In this document: one piece after another, positions 1 through 7,759 of the stretch
Numbering within the stretch: position 1 is the stretch's first letter
How the letters are laid out: each line of letters opens with the position of its first letter
IMG/VR virus record: IMGVR_UViG_3300017963_002532
Coordinates: 64,001-126,580 of that record
DNA length: 62,580 nt
Source of the DNA: a virus
Direction: 5' to 3' (one strand)
Translations under genes and position numbers: made by a program
Notes under the pieces: model-generated
The model's input: only the letters and a program-made list of their open reading frames with translations
Database searches by the model: none
Told to the model about the DNA's origin: nothing

Positions 1-445
1 CCAACCAGTGGTAATGAAAAAACTGTCCGAGGGTGAAGGTCGGCATCATCGCACGGATCTGGTGGAACTTGAACTTCAGCTTGGGAATATCAAACCCACC
101 GATATTGTAGCCGGAAGGAATCCACTGCTTATTGTGGCGCTCCTTCATCTTAATCCATTCCTGACAGAACTCGTAGAACGACGGAGCCGCGAGGACCTCT
201 GCCTTACGAGCAGCAAGGTGGTTCATAGCCAACGCTTGCTTGGCATCTACCGTCTCCAGAACCTCTGGAGCCGAGGGTGCGATGAGAGTGTGGATACTAT
301 CCTTCTCTTCAAGGGTATTACCGTCCAGCAGCACGCCGCCGAACTCAATAATCTCTGCTCGCAGGTCAAGTCCCGTGGTCTCCGTATCGAATACGAAGAT
401 ATCAAACTTGTCCCCCGGGGTCTTCCTGGTCTTTTTTTCTGCCAT
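1..445 (-). CDS. DnaQ-like DEDD 3'-5' exonuclease (partial, C-terminus outside window)
   Basis: The frame opens at an ATG at 445 and runs off the window edge, so only about 148 N-terminal residues are visible. Around residues 17-24 it reads FVFDTETTG, the ExoI motif of DEDD exonucleases with two metal-binding acidic residues. Near residue 113 there is a NIGGFDIPKLK stretch fitting ExoII. The family removes nucleotides from DNA 3' ends and often serves as a proofreading subunit. Because the phage also encodes a DnaE-type polymerase lacking an obvious proofreading domain of this type, it may supply proofreading; this is inference. The start lies 44 bases inside the preceding nuclease gene. Confidence 0.8.
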   Translation of the reverse strand, partial: MAEKKTRKTPGDKFDIFVFDTETTGLDLRAEIIEFGGVLLDGNTLEEKDSIHTLIAPSAPEVLETVDAKQALAMNHLAARKAEVLAAPSFYEFCQEWIKMKERHNKQWIPSGYNIGGFDIPKLKFKFHQIRAMMPTFTLGQFFHYHWL

Positions 446-1022
446 CACTATCTCCGTTGGTTCCACGCTTGCGGAACGTCCTAAAGGAAACCTTGCCTGC
501 TTCCACTAACTTCTTGACCTTCTTCTGGCGCGTTGATAGACCCGCATTGCCGCTCTTAACCTCGACCAGAATGATCTCGTCATCCTTGATCACGAGGTAG
601 TCGAACGTCTTGAACACGGGGATTACGTTGTCTTCAATAATGTCGCCGGGGAAGTCTTCGAACAGCGGGGCAACCTTCTCCAGAATATGCCCGGTGCGGA
701 CCTCGCTGCTCTTACGGTCTGCCAGATACCGGCGGCTCTTTTCCTTCTCACCGCGTAGCTCCTTCTCGTAGTAATCAGCCTTCTCGGTCATTTCTTTCTG
801 GCTACGCTCAAGGAGTTTACGTAGCTTCCGTGCGTATGATTCTTCAGCCTCCTGCTGAGCCTGCTTCATCTCTGCTTTGTGCTCTTTAAGCATAGCAACC
901 ATAACGTCACGACGATCGAGATTACGTCGGAGATGGTACACAGCGACGCCAAGACTGACAATGATAACGGTGGCAACAATTCCTAAGACTGGCACTAATT
1001 GACTATACGTCGCAGCTTCCAT
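402..1022 (-). CDS. Membrane-anchored Holliday-junction-resolvase-like nuclease
   Basis: This 206-residue protein has three parts. Residues about 8-30 form one hydrophobic membrane helix. Residues about 32-105 are highly charged and heptad-like, probably a coiled coil. Residues about 108-190 match the endonuclease family related to archaeal Holliday junction resolvases (Endonuc_Holl type), with an FDYLVIKDDEIILVEVKSG core giving the D...E-x-K nuclease signature followed by a conserved Q. It probably cuts DNA while tethered to the inner face of the membrane. The domain order also resembles RmuC. It overlaps the end of the reductase gene by 20 bases and the exonuclease start by 44. The substrate is unknown. 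Confidence 0.72.
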   Translation of the reverse strand: MEAATYSQLVPVLGIVATVIIVSLGVAVYHLRRNLDRRDVMVAMLKEHKAEMKQAQQEAEESYARKLRKLLERSQKEMTEKADYYEKELRGEKEKSRRYLADRKSSEVRTGHILEKVAPLFEDFPGDIIEDNVIPVFKTFDYLVIKDDEIILVEVKSGNAGLSTRQKKVKKLVEAGKVSFRTFRKRGTNGDSDGRKKDQEDPGGQV

Positions 1023-2922
1023 TCTTGCAAGACCTTTCCTGACCCGAGCCCTCCTCAGCGAGTTGGATCAACTGTTTTACTTCGTCTTCGTCCATATCGT
1101 GGACGTTGATCGACTCCAGGGGCGCTCCGCCCCCTCCAAAGTCCCTACTTCCTTCGCGGTAGATTGTCCACCCCTTGATATGCTTCCCGTACTTTAGGAT
1201 GTACCGAGCGATGCTCTCGGGGGTCGTATTCTCAGCGACGTTCGTTGTCTTCGAGATCGACTGATCAATCCACTGCTGCACGCGGGCGATCATCTTCATG
1301 TGTTCCTCGGCGGACACCTGATGAGCGCCGACACAGTTAACCGTGTCTGCTTCTGCGCGGAACAATTCCTTGAACAACGGGTCAATCACGATGCGTTCTA
1401 CGATAGTGCCGTCCTTCCTGAAACGACGCTTGAACGCTGCGGCAAAGATCGGCTCAATACCGCTGGAACAACCAGCCAACATGCTGATCGTGCCAGTCGG
1501 TGCGATCGAGAGGATCACCGCATTACGAATGCCGTGCTCTTCGATCTCTTCCTGCACGTCCGGCGGCAACGCCTGGATGAAGTCACAGTCGAAGTGACGA
1601 TCAGGATCAAACCGCTCGAATGCACCCTTCTCTTTCGCCAACCTGATAGACGCCCTGAACGACTCGTCGCGGATGGTCTTCATCAGACGATCCACAAACT
1701 CAAGCGACTGATCCGAGCCGTAACGCATCCCCATTTTAATGAGTAAGTGCGCTAAGCCCATAACGCCAAGACCAATACGCCGCGAGTTGTGTGACACCGC
1801 ACGCATCTCGTCCAGCGGGTATTGATTCACGGTCAACACGTTGTCCAAGAATCGTACACCGGCGCGGATAGCCTTCGCCAACAGCTTCCAGTTGACGTCG
1901 TTGGTCTTCGGGTCATACATCTTCAGGAGGTTGACAGAGCCGAGGCAACAATTGCCCAGGTTCGGCAGTAGAGCCTCCGTGCATGGGTTCACCGAAGCGA
2001 ACTTCTCAAAGTACCACGTCGTAAAGTTACGCTTGATCAGGTCTTCATTGATGATGCCGGGTTCTCCTGACTTATGAGCGTTCTCTGCCAGAATCTCCAG
2101 GATCTCATGCGCACCGATCTCGCGCTCCGATAGCGCCGTGAACTTGTCTGACTCATCGATACGATAGTGAACGTCAGCCCGAATGACGGCGTCCTTCTTG
2201 TCAGTAGCAATGACCTCGATTTCATCTGACCGGCGCTTCCAGCCGCTTTCCTCATTGCGGTAGCCCGTGCGACGCACCTTATATAGTCTATACTCACGAC
2301 CCGAGAACTTGAACACCCACGGCTTTTTCTGTTTCGCAGCCTTCAAGAACTCGTCATTGATGATGATCGAGATGTTGTGGTTCGTTAGCTCGCCAAGATC
2401 CAGCTTCACCTTCAAGAACTCAAGAACATCTGGATGGCTAATGTGCAGAAGACCAATCAGCGCGGCTCTACGCGCCCCACCAGCCTTTACCTCATTACCA
2501 ATACAGTCGATCTTGCGCATCTCGCTGATGACGCCGGGCGCTTGACCGTGCATACCCTGAAGAGCATCGCCCTTCGGTCGAATACGCGAGTAGTTGATAC
2601 CACAGCCACCGAAATTGACCGACGTAATATATACGTCATGGAGTAGTTTGCCGATTGATTGTGCGTTGTCTTCTACCTGGAACGCAAAACAATTCAGTAG
2701 TTGGGGACGACTCCGTCCCGCACCATATAGCACGCGACCACCGGGCACGAAGAGCATATCATCCATGACTTCGTGGAACTGCTCGGCGACTTCTTGCTGC
2801 TTATCCGGCGACTCAACATTGACTACCCATTGAACAACTCGATTGACTACATCTTCCCATGTATTTTCAGTAGGTAAAGCATACCTACTCTTCAGGATCT
2901 CTAGCTGGAGCGGGTTCAGCAC
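1003..2922 (-). CDS. nrdJ: Class II (adenosylcobalamin-dependent) ribonucleotide reductase
   Basis: This 639-residue enzyme reduces ribonucleotides to deoxyribonucleotides for phage DNA synthesis. Landmarks are LLNCFAF with the first redox cysteine at about residue 78, NPCTE at 312-316 with the thiyl-radical cysteine flanked by Asn and Glu, NCCLGSVNL just after it with the second redox cysteine, and an APTGTIS segment. The C-terminus ends in a CKNGSC cysteine pair, expected for thioredoxin-linked turnover. No separate radical-generating subunit lies beside it, which together with sequence style favours class II (NrdJ). The start is a GTG. A charged stretch of about 50 residues (roughly 208-260) looks like an insertion. 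It overlaps the flavoenzyme gene by 38 bases. Confidence 0.92.
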   Translation of the reverse strand: MLNPLQLEILKSRYALPTENTWEDVVNRVVQWVVNVESPDKQQEVAEQFHEVMDDMLFVPGGRVLYGAGRSRPQLLNCFAFQVEDNAQSIGKLLHDVYITSVNFGGCGINYSRIRPKGDALQGMHGQAPGVISEMRKIDCIGNEVKAGGARRAALIGLLHISHPDVLEFLKVKLDLGELTNHNISIIINDEFLKAAKQKKPWVFKFSGREYRLYKVRRTGYRNEESGWKRRSDEIEVIATDKKDAVIRADVHYRIDESDKFTALSEREIGAHEILEILAENAHKSGEPGIINEDLIKRNFTTWYFEKFASVNPCTEALLPNLGNCCLGSVNLLKMYDPKTNDVNWKLLAKAIRAGVRFLDNVLTVNQYPLDEMRAVSHNSRRIGLGVMGLAHLLIKMGMRYGSDQSLEFVDRLMKTIRDESFRASIRLAKEKGAFERFDPDRHFDCDFIQALPPDVQEEIEEHGIRNAVILSIAPTGTISMLAGCSSGIEPIFAAAFKRRFRKDGTIVERIVIDPLFKELFRAEADTVNCVGAHQVSAEEHMKMIARVQQWIDQSISKTTNVAENTTPESIARYILKYGKHIKGWTIYREGSRDFGGGGAPLESINVHDMDEDEVKQLIQLAEEGSGQERSCKNGSCDV

Positions 2923-4099
2923 CTTCTACACCCCCAAGGGACTCTTGTGTTAATACATCCTTCACGCGCTTCGCAGCCCTCTCCGCCCCTGCGAGAAAGA
3001 GATCAAGCACGCTGTATCCATAACCGGCGTTCAATACCACCTTGTTACTGCCAGGAGCAAGTCGAGTGAAGGGTAGGAGACTCATTGGCTTCCTGTAATT
3101 AGAAGACCAAATGTACTCTTGGTAATAGTGTCCTTTACTGAATGGCACGTATTGGGTCAGAAATCTCTGAGCCTTACGGATATCGTCGTCATTGTATCCG
3201 AAGTTACCGCCCTGTGTGGGACGCCCTCTAAACGAATAGATGAGACGTCCATCCTGAATAGACCACGCCTGGATGCCGGTGACCGTGCGTGCGGTCATCG
3301 GGATCTTACCCGCCACCTTTTCGATGGGAGAGGTCGTGAAGCATAGGCTGGCAGTCTCGGGTCCGAACAGTTCGGCTGGGTCCGTGTAAAAATGCGTGAG
3401 ATTGTCAGTGCAGATGACGGCTGTGCGAGCCTTAACCAGCATACCCTCATCCGACATGATATCTACACCGTCGTCAGTTTCCTCGATATGATCTACGGTG
3501 AAATACTCGACCGCCGAGTTGTTGACGAACGTTCCGTTGATCGCAATAAGTAGGTCGAGTAGCTTACTCGGGTTGATCGTTGCCTCACCCGGGTAATATA
3601 GTCCTGCTGTAAACTTGCCAGCCACAAGGTCGGCTACTTGCTTGTGATCGAGTTCGTCGCAAACAATGCCATTCTTGACTAGTAGCCCATGAAGGACCTC
3701 TAGCTGGGCAACCTGTGTCTCATTCGCGGCGAGATGCACGCCGCCGTTGCATACGAGATCCGCGTCGTAGCTAATCTCATGGATCAACTCTTTCAGCATG
3801 TCCCGGCTCTTCTCAGCCAGCCGGACACGCTCAATAATAACGTCCTCGCTATGCGTGTTCGGAGAGCAGTCGGGCACGGTGCAGACCGCGCCGATGTTAC
3901 GAGACGACTCTCCGCAGCCAAGTGTTCCGCGCTCCAGTATGATGCAGCGCAGGTTATACTGGCTTAAAAAGTACATTGTGGCGAGCCCTTTAAGCCCGCC
4001 ACCAATGATTGCAATATCCACTTCGTCTCGTGGAAAGCCGAATGCGTTATGGCTTCGCCTCTCCGTCGTCCAGAATGGTTTGTGCTTTATCGTCGCCAC
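2885..4099 (-). CDS. DAO-family FAD-dependent oxidoreductase
   Basis: This 404-residue protein carries an N-terminal Rossmann dinucleotide-binding signature (IAIIGGGLKGLA, about residues 29-40), the following ERG acidic turn, and a C-terminal GYG segment typical of glycine-oxidase or D-amino-acid-oxidase-like flavoproteins. The family oxidises C-N bonds of amines or amino acids using FAD. The start is GTG at 4099 with a GGAAG ribosome site upstream. It sits between a zinc-ribbon gene and the ribonucleotide reductase, in a block that otherwise makes nucleotides. Such an enzyme is unusual there; a role in making a modified base is possible but not shown. The substrate cannot be read from sequence. 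Confidence 0.75.
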   Translation of the reverse strand: MATIKHKPFWTTERRSHNAFGFPRDEVDIAIIGGGLKGLATMYFLSQYNLRCIILERGTLGCGESSRNIGAVCTVPDCSPNTHSEDVIIERVRLAEKSRDMLKELIHEISYDADLVCNGGVHLAANETQVAQLEVLHGLLVKNGIVCDELDHKQVADLVAGKFTAGLYYPGEATINPSKLLDLLIAINGTFVNNSAVEYFTVDHIEETDDGVDIMSDEGMLVKARTAVICTDNLTHFYTDPAELFGPETASLCFTTSPIEKVAGKIPMTARTVTGIQAWSIQDGRLIYSFRGRPTQGGNFGYNDDDIRKAQRFLTQYVPFSKGHYYQEYIWSSNYRKPMSLLPFTRLAPGSNKVVLNAGYGYSVLDLFLAGAERAAKRVKDVLTQESLGGVEGAEPAPARDPEE

Positions 4100-4328
4100 G
4101 TTGCTCTTCCTTTAGCTGTCTGTAGTGCTCTCGTTCGATCTCTCTTCGGCGTCGTGAGTACTTCTTGTGGCAGTTGTTACATATTACACTGTGTTCTTTG
4201 ATGACCACCCCGTAATAAGTACGTCTCACTAATGTAGAGCGAGGAGGCTGCTCCTTCTTCCAGAGCAACCTCCGTTTTCCACACTCAGGGCAATCATAGA
4301 ACTTAAGTTCGTCGCCCTTATAGGTCAT
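4047..4328 (-). CDS. Small zinc-ribbon protein
   Basis: This is a 93-residue basic protein with two cysteine pairs, CPEC near residue 13 and CNNC near residue 50, separated by about 35 residues, as in a zinc ribbon. The C-terminal half is rich in Arg, Lys and Glu. The chosen ATG at 4328 overlaps the dUTPase stop as ATGA, implying translational coupling; an alternative start at 4349 would run into the dUTPase gene. It overlaps the flavoenzyme by 53 bases. Nucleic-acid binding is plausible, but no function is assigned. Confidence 0.65.
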   Translation of the reverse strand: MTYKGDELKFYDCPECGKRRLLWKKEQPPRSTLVRRTYYGVVIKEHSVICNNCHKKYSRRRREIEREHYRQLKEEQRGDDKAQTILDDGEAKP

Positions 4329-4771
4329 TTTCCAGAACTCCCAAGGCACTGAGTGCCGCGCTCGGTATCGGATAGCTCATCCACTTCCTTTACGTCGTGT
4401 GTCGGCGTTGGAATTAGAATGAACTGCGCGATCTTGTCACCGGGCTCGATCTTATGACGAGGCATCGACTGATTACCGGCAAGGAGTTGCATCCACACGA
4501 TAACCTCACCGCGCCAATCTTCATCGACCACACCGGCACGAACCGCAATTCCCTTCGTCCCCATGCTGCCGCGCTCCTTGACAATGAAGCCGTAGCCGGG
4601 CGGCGGCTCGATGGCAATGCCAGTCTGAAATTCCTGGGGACCCATATCGTTCCACAGGGTAATAGCCTTACCATCTTTAGGGCAGAAGTAGATATCATAC
4701 CCCAGCGGGGTGTCGTACGCCCGAGACGGTAACTTCGCCTCGGGACGCAGCTTCTTGACCTTGATCGTCAT
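4325..4771 (-). CDS. dut: dUTP diphosphatase (trimeric type)
   Basis: This 148-residue protein hydrolyses dUTP to dUMP and pyrophosphate, limiting uracil in DNA and feeding thymidylate synthesis. All five motifs of the homotrimeric family are present: GYDIYF (24-29), ERGSMGTKG (66-74), GVVDEDWRGE (80-89, with Trp where Tyr is usual), PGDKIAQ (110-116) and the C-terminal ERGTQCLGSSGK (137-148). The length is normal. The ATG overlaps the preceding stop as TAATG and its own stop overlaps the next gene as ATGA, so it belongs to a coupled nucleotide-metabolism operon. Confidence 0.95.
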   Translation of the reverse strand: MTIKVKKLRPEAKLPSRAYDTPLGYDIYFCPKDGKAITLWNDMGPQEFQTGIAIEPPPGYGFIVKERGSMGTKGIAVRAGVVDEDWRGEVIVWMQLLAGNQSMPRHKIEPGDKIAQFILIPTPTHDVKEVDELSDTERGTQCLGSSGK

Positions 4772-5334
4772 TAGTCAGTTTTCCTCACAAACGTCTGAGC
4801 AGCGAAGTACTTGCTCATAGTAACACGAACGATCTCACGCAGAGCGATCTTCTCATGCGGCTTGAGATACGTCATAACCTTATTGTGACCCTTACCGGTG
4901 TTCTGAGACATCGATAGGATGGTGTCCTTGGTCTTGTCACTATTGTCGAGTGTCAGATCCTTGGTCATTTTCTCGTCCGCACCTGCGGGCTGATACTGGT
5001 GAACAATCTGAACCTCATCGATTCGGTTGCCCTTGGCGTCCTTGTGATACCCCTCCAGCATGACGAGCATCTGAGAAAGATCTACGAGATCCAAACAAAT
5101 GCGAATCGTCTCCGGGTGAGGTTTTCCGCCTTCGACAACCCAGACAAACGCAGAGTCCTTCGCGCCCTTGGCAGGCTTTGCCTTGGTCTGCGGCGCTGCG
5201 GTGACAAAGATACAGGGAGTCGGCAGCTTCTTGCCGCTGTTCTTCTTCTCACCGATTTCAAACTGAAATGCTGCGCCTCGACGGTTAGGATAATTGCCAT
5301 TCGGTTTATAGATATCAAATCGCCCCATGATCAC
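4771..5334 (-). CDS. Conserved-type phage protein of unknown function
   Basis: The product is about 187 residues from a GTG at 5334 (GTGA overlap with the upstream stop) or 185 from the ATG at 5328. It is mixed alpha/beta in character, with a lysine-rich middle (about residues 50-60) and no recognisable catalytic motif. It lies between a possible annealing-type protein and dUTPase in one coupled operon behind the promoter-like site at 6006-6040, so a role in DNA or nucleotide metabolism is reasonable by context only. I do not recognise the family. Confidence 0.6.
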   Translation of the reverse strand: MIMGRFDIYKPNGNYPNRRGAAFQFEIGEKKNSGKKLPTPCIFVTAAPQTKAKPAKGAKDSAFVWVVEGGKPHPETIRICLDLVDLSQMLVMLEGYHKDAKGNRIDEVQIVHQYQPAGADEKMTKDLTLDNSDKTKDTILSMSQNTGKGHNKVMTYLKPHEKIALREIVRVTMSKYFAAQTFVRKTD

Positions 5335-5978
5335 GCCTTCCTGTCGTTAATATAACGGCTAACCTTAGTTGCTTCGATACTCGAAAGCTTTTCCAGTTTA
5401 CGTTTAGCCGTCGTCTTCTTGGGAAACAAAGTCTCCAGGATTTCATCAATATCAAGCTTCCGGGTCTTCGCCATCGTCTTGATACCGCGAATCTGGAGGT
5501 CACTAATTAGTTCGTCCGGGTCCGCGAATGCGTCATGTGACGTCATCGGGTCCATCTCTTCCGCCGCTCGCTCGATGTTGAACGCACGGGCGAAGCAACG
5601 ACCCATCGCACGCGACGTAGCAGTCGCCACGGGGAAGTTGCCGTATTTCATACAGTTGCCGTAGTGACAATCTGCCGCATCCGAGACCTCAATCCCGTCG
5701 GCAAACTTCACACGCACGCTGACAAACGCCAGAGGAATCTCGACGGTCTCCCCCTTCTTGTACCGAGTAGATTGGTATGAAGTCACACCAAGATTGTCAA
5801 TTCGCATTTCTACGATGCCACGGATATTGGCAAGCCTTCTCAGCCCCTTGAGAATAGGAGCCTTGTCTTTGCCTTCACCGTCAAACTCATCACTGCGGAG
5901 GTACTGGAGCCAGTCGTGGCTCGGTTCCTCCTTCAAGAGTTTATGCATCTCATCTTGAGTCAGTTCTTTATCGCTCAT
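5331..5978 (-). CDS. Unknown early protein, possibly recombination-associated
   Basis: This 215-residue protein is the first gene after the promoter-like site at 6006-6040 and has a good GGAG ribosome site. A central segment (about residues 85-145) contains a KFADG turn and an ATATSRAMGRCFARAF helix. Similar Ala-Thr-rich TRAxGRA helices occur in phage single-strand annealing and Erf or Rad52-like proteins, so it could be an annealing protein, but the resemblance is weak and rests on my reading alone. The C-terminal 70 residues are charged and helical. Confidence 0.55.
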   Translation of the reverse strand: MSDKELTQDEMHKLLKEEPSHDWLQYLRSDEFDGEGKDKAPILKGLRRLANIRGIVEMRIDNLGVTSYQSTRYKKGETVEIPLAFVSVRVKFADGIEVSDAADCHYGNCMKYGNFPVATATSRAMGRCFARAFNIERAAEEMDPMTSHDAFADPDELISDLQIRGIKTMAKTRKLDIDEILETLFPKKTTAKRKLEKLSSIEATKVSRYINDRKA

Positions 5979-6005
5979 GAATCACTCCAAAAAGTGGACC
6001 GCTCC

Positions 6006-6040
6006 CATAAGTATTATGGCAATAGAGCTAGATTTCTTTC
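6006..6040 (-). promoter_or_regulatory. Promoter-like motif, copy A
   Basis: On the minus strand, GAAAG (6040-6036) is followed by exactly 15 bases and then GCCATAAT (6020-6013), 3 bases and TATG. Two other copies with identical spacing lie near 35.5 and 46.3 kb. CATAAT preceded by TG resembles an extended -10 element, with GAAAG 17 bases upstream of it. It begins right after the stop of the 6041-6631 gene and would give a leader of roughly 28 bases before the ATG at 5978. Confidence 0.7.
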
Positions 6041-6631
6041 TTAGTTATTTAGGGAATCCGGATCGAGTTTCGGATCGAGGCGAAGCGCCTCCTTGACGAT
6101 TACGATGGTGGGTACGCTGAACATGCGTGAGAGAACACGTTTGCCGAGATGAAGTCGATTGAGGAAACTTGCCTCATCCTTCTTCGGGATTCTGAAGTCG
6201 CGGTACATCTCGCTCTCAGCAACCAGTTGGAAGATCTTTTCACGACGCTTCTCAAGTTGCTTGGACTCAAAGCCCTCGAACTTAGCATTCACGACAGGAG
6301 AATCCGCAATCGTTTTCTCCGGTTTGGCGGGCGCGTCTTCCTGACGAGGAACCGGCATGGTGTTGTCCCTGCCAACTTCCTGTAGGCGTTCGCGGTCAAG
6401 CTGCTTGTCAAGCCGGGCAATAGCACGATTCATATCGCGGATAGTCTCTACCTCAAGTTCGCGCTTAAGGCGACCGATATCGCTCGGCAGCAAGTTCATC
6501 TTATTCTTGAACTCGAACTGAGATGCCTGACGCTTTAGCATCTCCAAAAACCTAATCTTCTGCTTGGTAGAAAGAACCCGTGCCTTTTCACTGGTCACCT
6601 GGGCTCTCTTAGCATCGTCTAAATGACTCAT
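6041..6631 (-). CDS. Charged helical protein of unknown function
   Basis: This 196-residue protein is rich in Lys, Arg, Glu and Asp, with long predicted helices at about residues 1-85, a Pro/Ala linker near 95-110 and another helical block to the end. The ATG overlaps the preceding stop as TAATG. It is the last gene of the sugar island operon before the gap that carries promoter copy A. No motif is recognised, and its place at the end of a sugar operon does not by itself suggest a sugar role. Confidence 0.55.
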   Translation of the reverse strand: MSHLDDAKRAQVTSEKARVLSTKQKIRFLEMLKRQASQFEFKNKMNLLPSDIGRLKRELEVETIRDMNRAIARLDKQLDRERLQEVGRDNTMPVPRQEDAPAKPEKTIADSPVVNAKFEGFESKQLEKRREKIFQLVAESEMYRDFRIPKKDEASFLNRLHLGKRVLSRMFSVPTIVIVKEALRLDPKLDPDSLNN

Positions 6632-7749
6632 TACTTATACATCCCTTCAAGTAACTTCCTGTTATCTTTCACCCAGCGGTGAACTTGACGATAACCCTCT
6701 TCGATGGTCACCTTTGGTGTCCATCCGAACTCCTGAGAAACGGCGCTGATATCTGAGATATAGATACAGTGATCCGCCATTCTCTCTTCCTTATTATACG
6801 ATATTTGAAGCCGTTTACGACTGATTTTCTCGACAATCTGAGTGGCTTCTCGTAAAGAAAGAGTAGATCCCGCGCCGCCGCCGACATTGTAAACGGAGCC
6901 GATATACCGCTCCGGATCGGCGCTTAGGGCAATTGCCTGTAAGTGCATTAATGGGCAGAGGTCGTCCGTCCAGAGCACGTCCCGGACCTGTGCGCCCTGC
7001 CATCCGATGTACTCGATCGGGAGTCCCAGGAGCGCCGCGATCATCCACCACGCGACCCATCCCTGCTCCGGCTTGCCCCACTGACACGGTCCCGCGAGGC
7101 AGGAGAACCGGTTCACGATCGCCGGGATACCAAAGGCGTGGGACCACTCCCGCACCAGGATATCCGCAGACGCCTTAGAAGCCCCGTAGATGGACTTCTC
7201 AGCGCCGTTGATGGTCAGGTCAGACGAGTATCCAAGCGCCGGATCGAAGCCCTCTGGAGCCTCATAGCCGTCAGGGAAGGAGATATACGGGTTCTCGTCG
7301 TCGATGAGCGCCTGCCAGTCCCACACCCAACGGTCTCCTTCCAGCTTACGAGGAGCCTCGTTGATCACGTCGGCGCTGTAGACCTTATTCGTGGAGAAGA
7401 AGATCAAGGACTGAGCATTCCCGGCGCGGATATACTCCAGCGTATTCACGACGCCAGCCGTGTTGTTCGTGTAGTCATACTGCGGATTGTTATACCCGTC
7501 AACCGCCGTAGGTTGAGCGGCACAGTCAACGACTACGTTGTACTCACCCGGCAACCGTGCAAAGTCTTCCATACAACGCACGTCGCCATGAAAGAACCTA
7601 ATACCTAGCTTCTTGAACTCTGCTAGATTGTTATGAACACCGTAGCGGGTTAGATTGTCCATCACATGGACGTTGTAACCCTTCTTCACGAAAAAGCGGG
7701 CGATGTTCGACCCGATCGCGCCGCAACCCCCAAGAATGAGAACTCTCAT
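6631..7749 (-). CDS. Extended SDR sugar epimerase, CDP-paratose 2-epimerase (RfbE)-like
   Basis: This is a 372-residue extended short-chain dehydrogenase. The N-terminal GGCGAIGSN gives the Rossmann glycine motif, STNKVY (about 119-124) the catalytic Ser/Thr, and YGASK (about 189-193) the Tyr-Lys pair. The RFSCLAGPCQWG stretch followed by QGWVAWW and QVRDVLW is characteristic of CDP-paratose 2-epimerases, which make CDP-tyvelose, and of close relatives. It acts in the cytoplasm on a nucleotide sugar with bound NAD. It follows the WecB-like gene by 10 bases with a GGGGGAAG ribosome site. The exact sugar is not provable here. Confidence 0.8.
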   Translation of the reverse strand: MRVLILGGCGAIGSNIARFFVKKGYNVHVMDNLTRYGVHNNLAEFKKLGIRFFHGDVRCMEDFARLPGEYNVVVDCAAQPTAVDGYNNPQYDYTNNTAGVVNTLEYIRAGNAQSLIFFSTNKVYSADVINEAPRKLEGDRWVWDWQALIDDENPYISFPDGYEAPEGFDPALGYSSDLTINGAEKSIYGASKASADILVREWSHAFGIPAIVNRFSCLAGPCQWGKPEQGWVAWWMIAALLGLPIEYIGWQGAQVRDVLWTDDLCPLMHLQAIALSADPERYIGSVYNVGGGAGSTLSLREATQIVEKISRKRLQISYNKEERMADHCIYISDISAVSQEFGWTPKVTIEEGYRQVHRWVKDNRKLLEGMYK

Positions 7750-7759
7750 ACTTCCCCCA

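Noticed and set aside
1300-1746. Long open frames on the plus strand (here and throughout the window)
   Set aside because: They lie antisense to genes with clear family motifs, lack ribosome sites and have no recognisable domains, so they are shadows of the minus-strand genes.
6006-6040. T7-type phage RNA polymerase promoter
   Set aside because: The CTATAGGA look of copy C resembles T7 promoters, but the other copies do not keep it, and the conserved -35-like element with fixed spacing favours a sigma-type promoter. No phage RNA polymerase is seen in the window.
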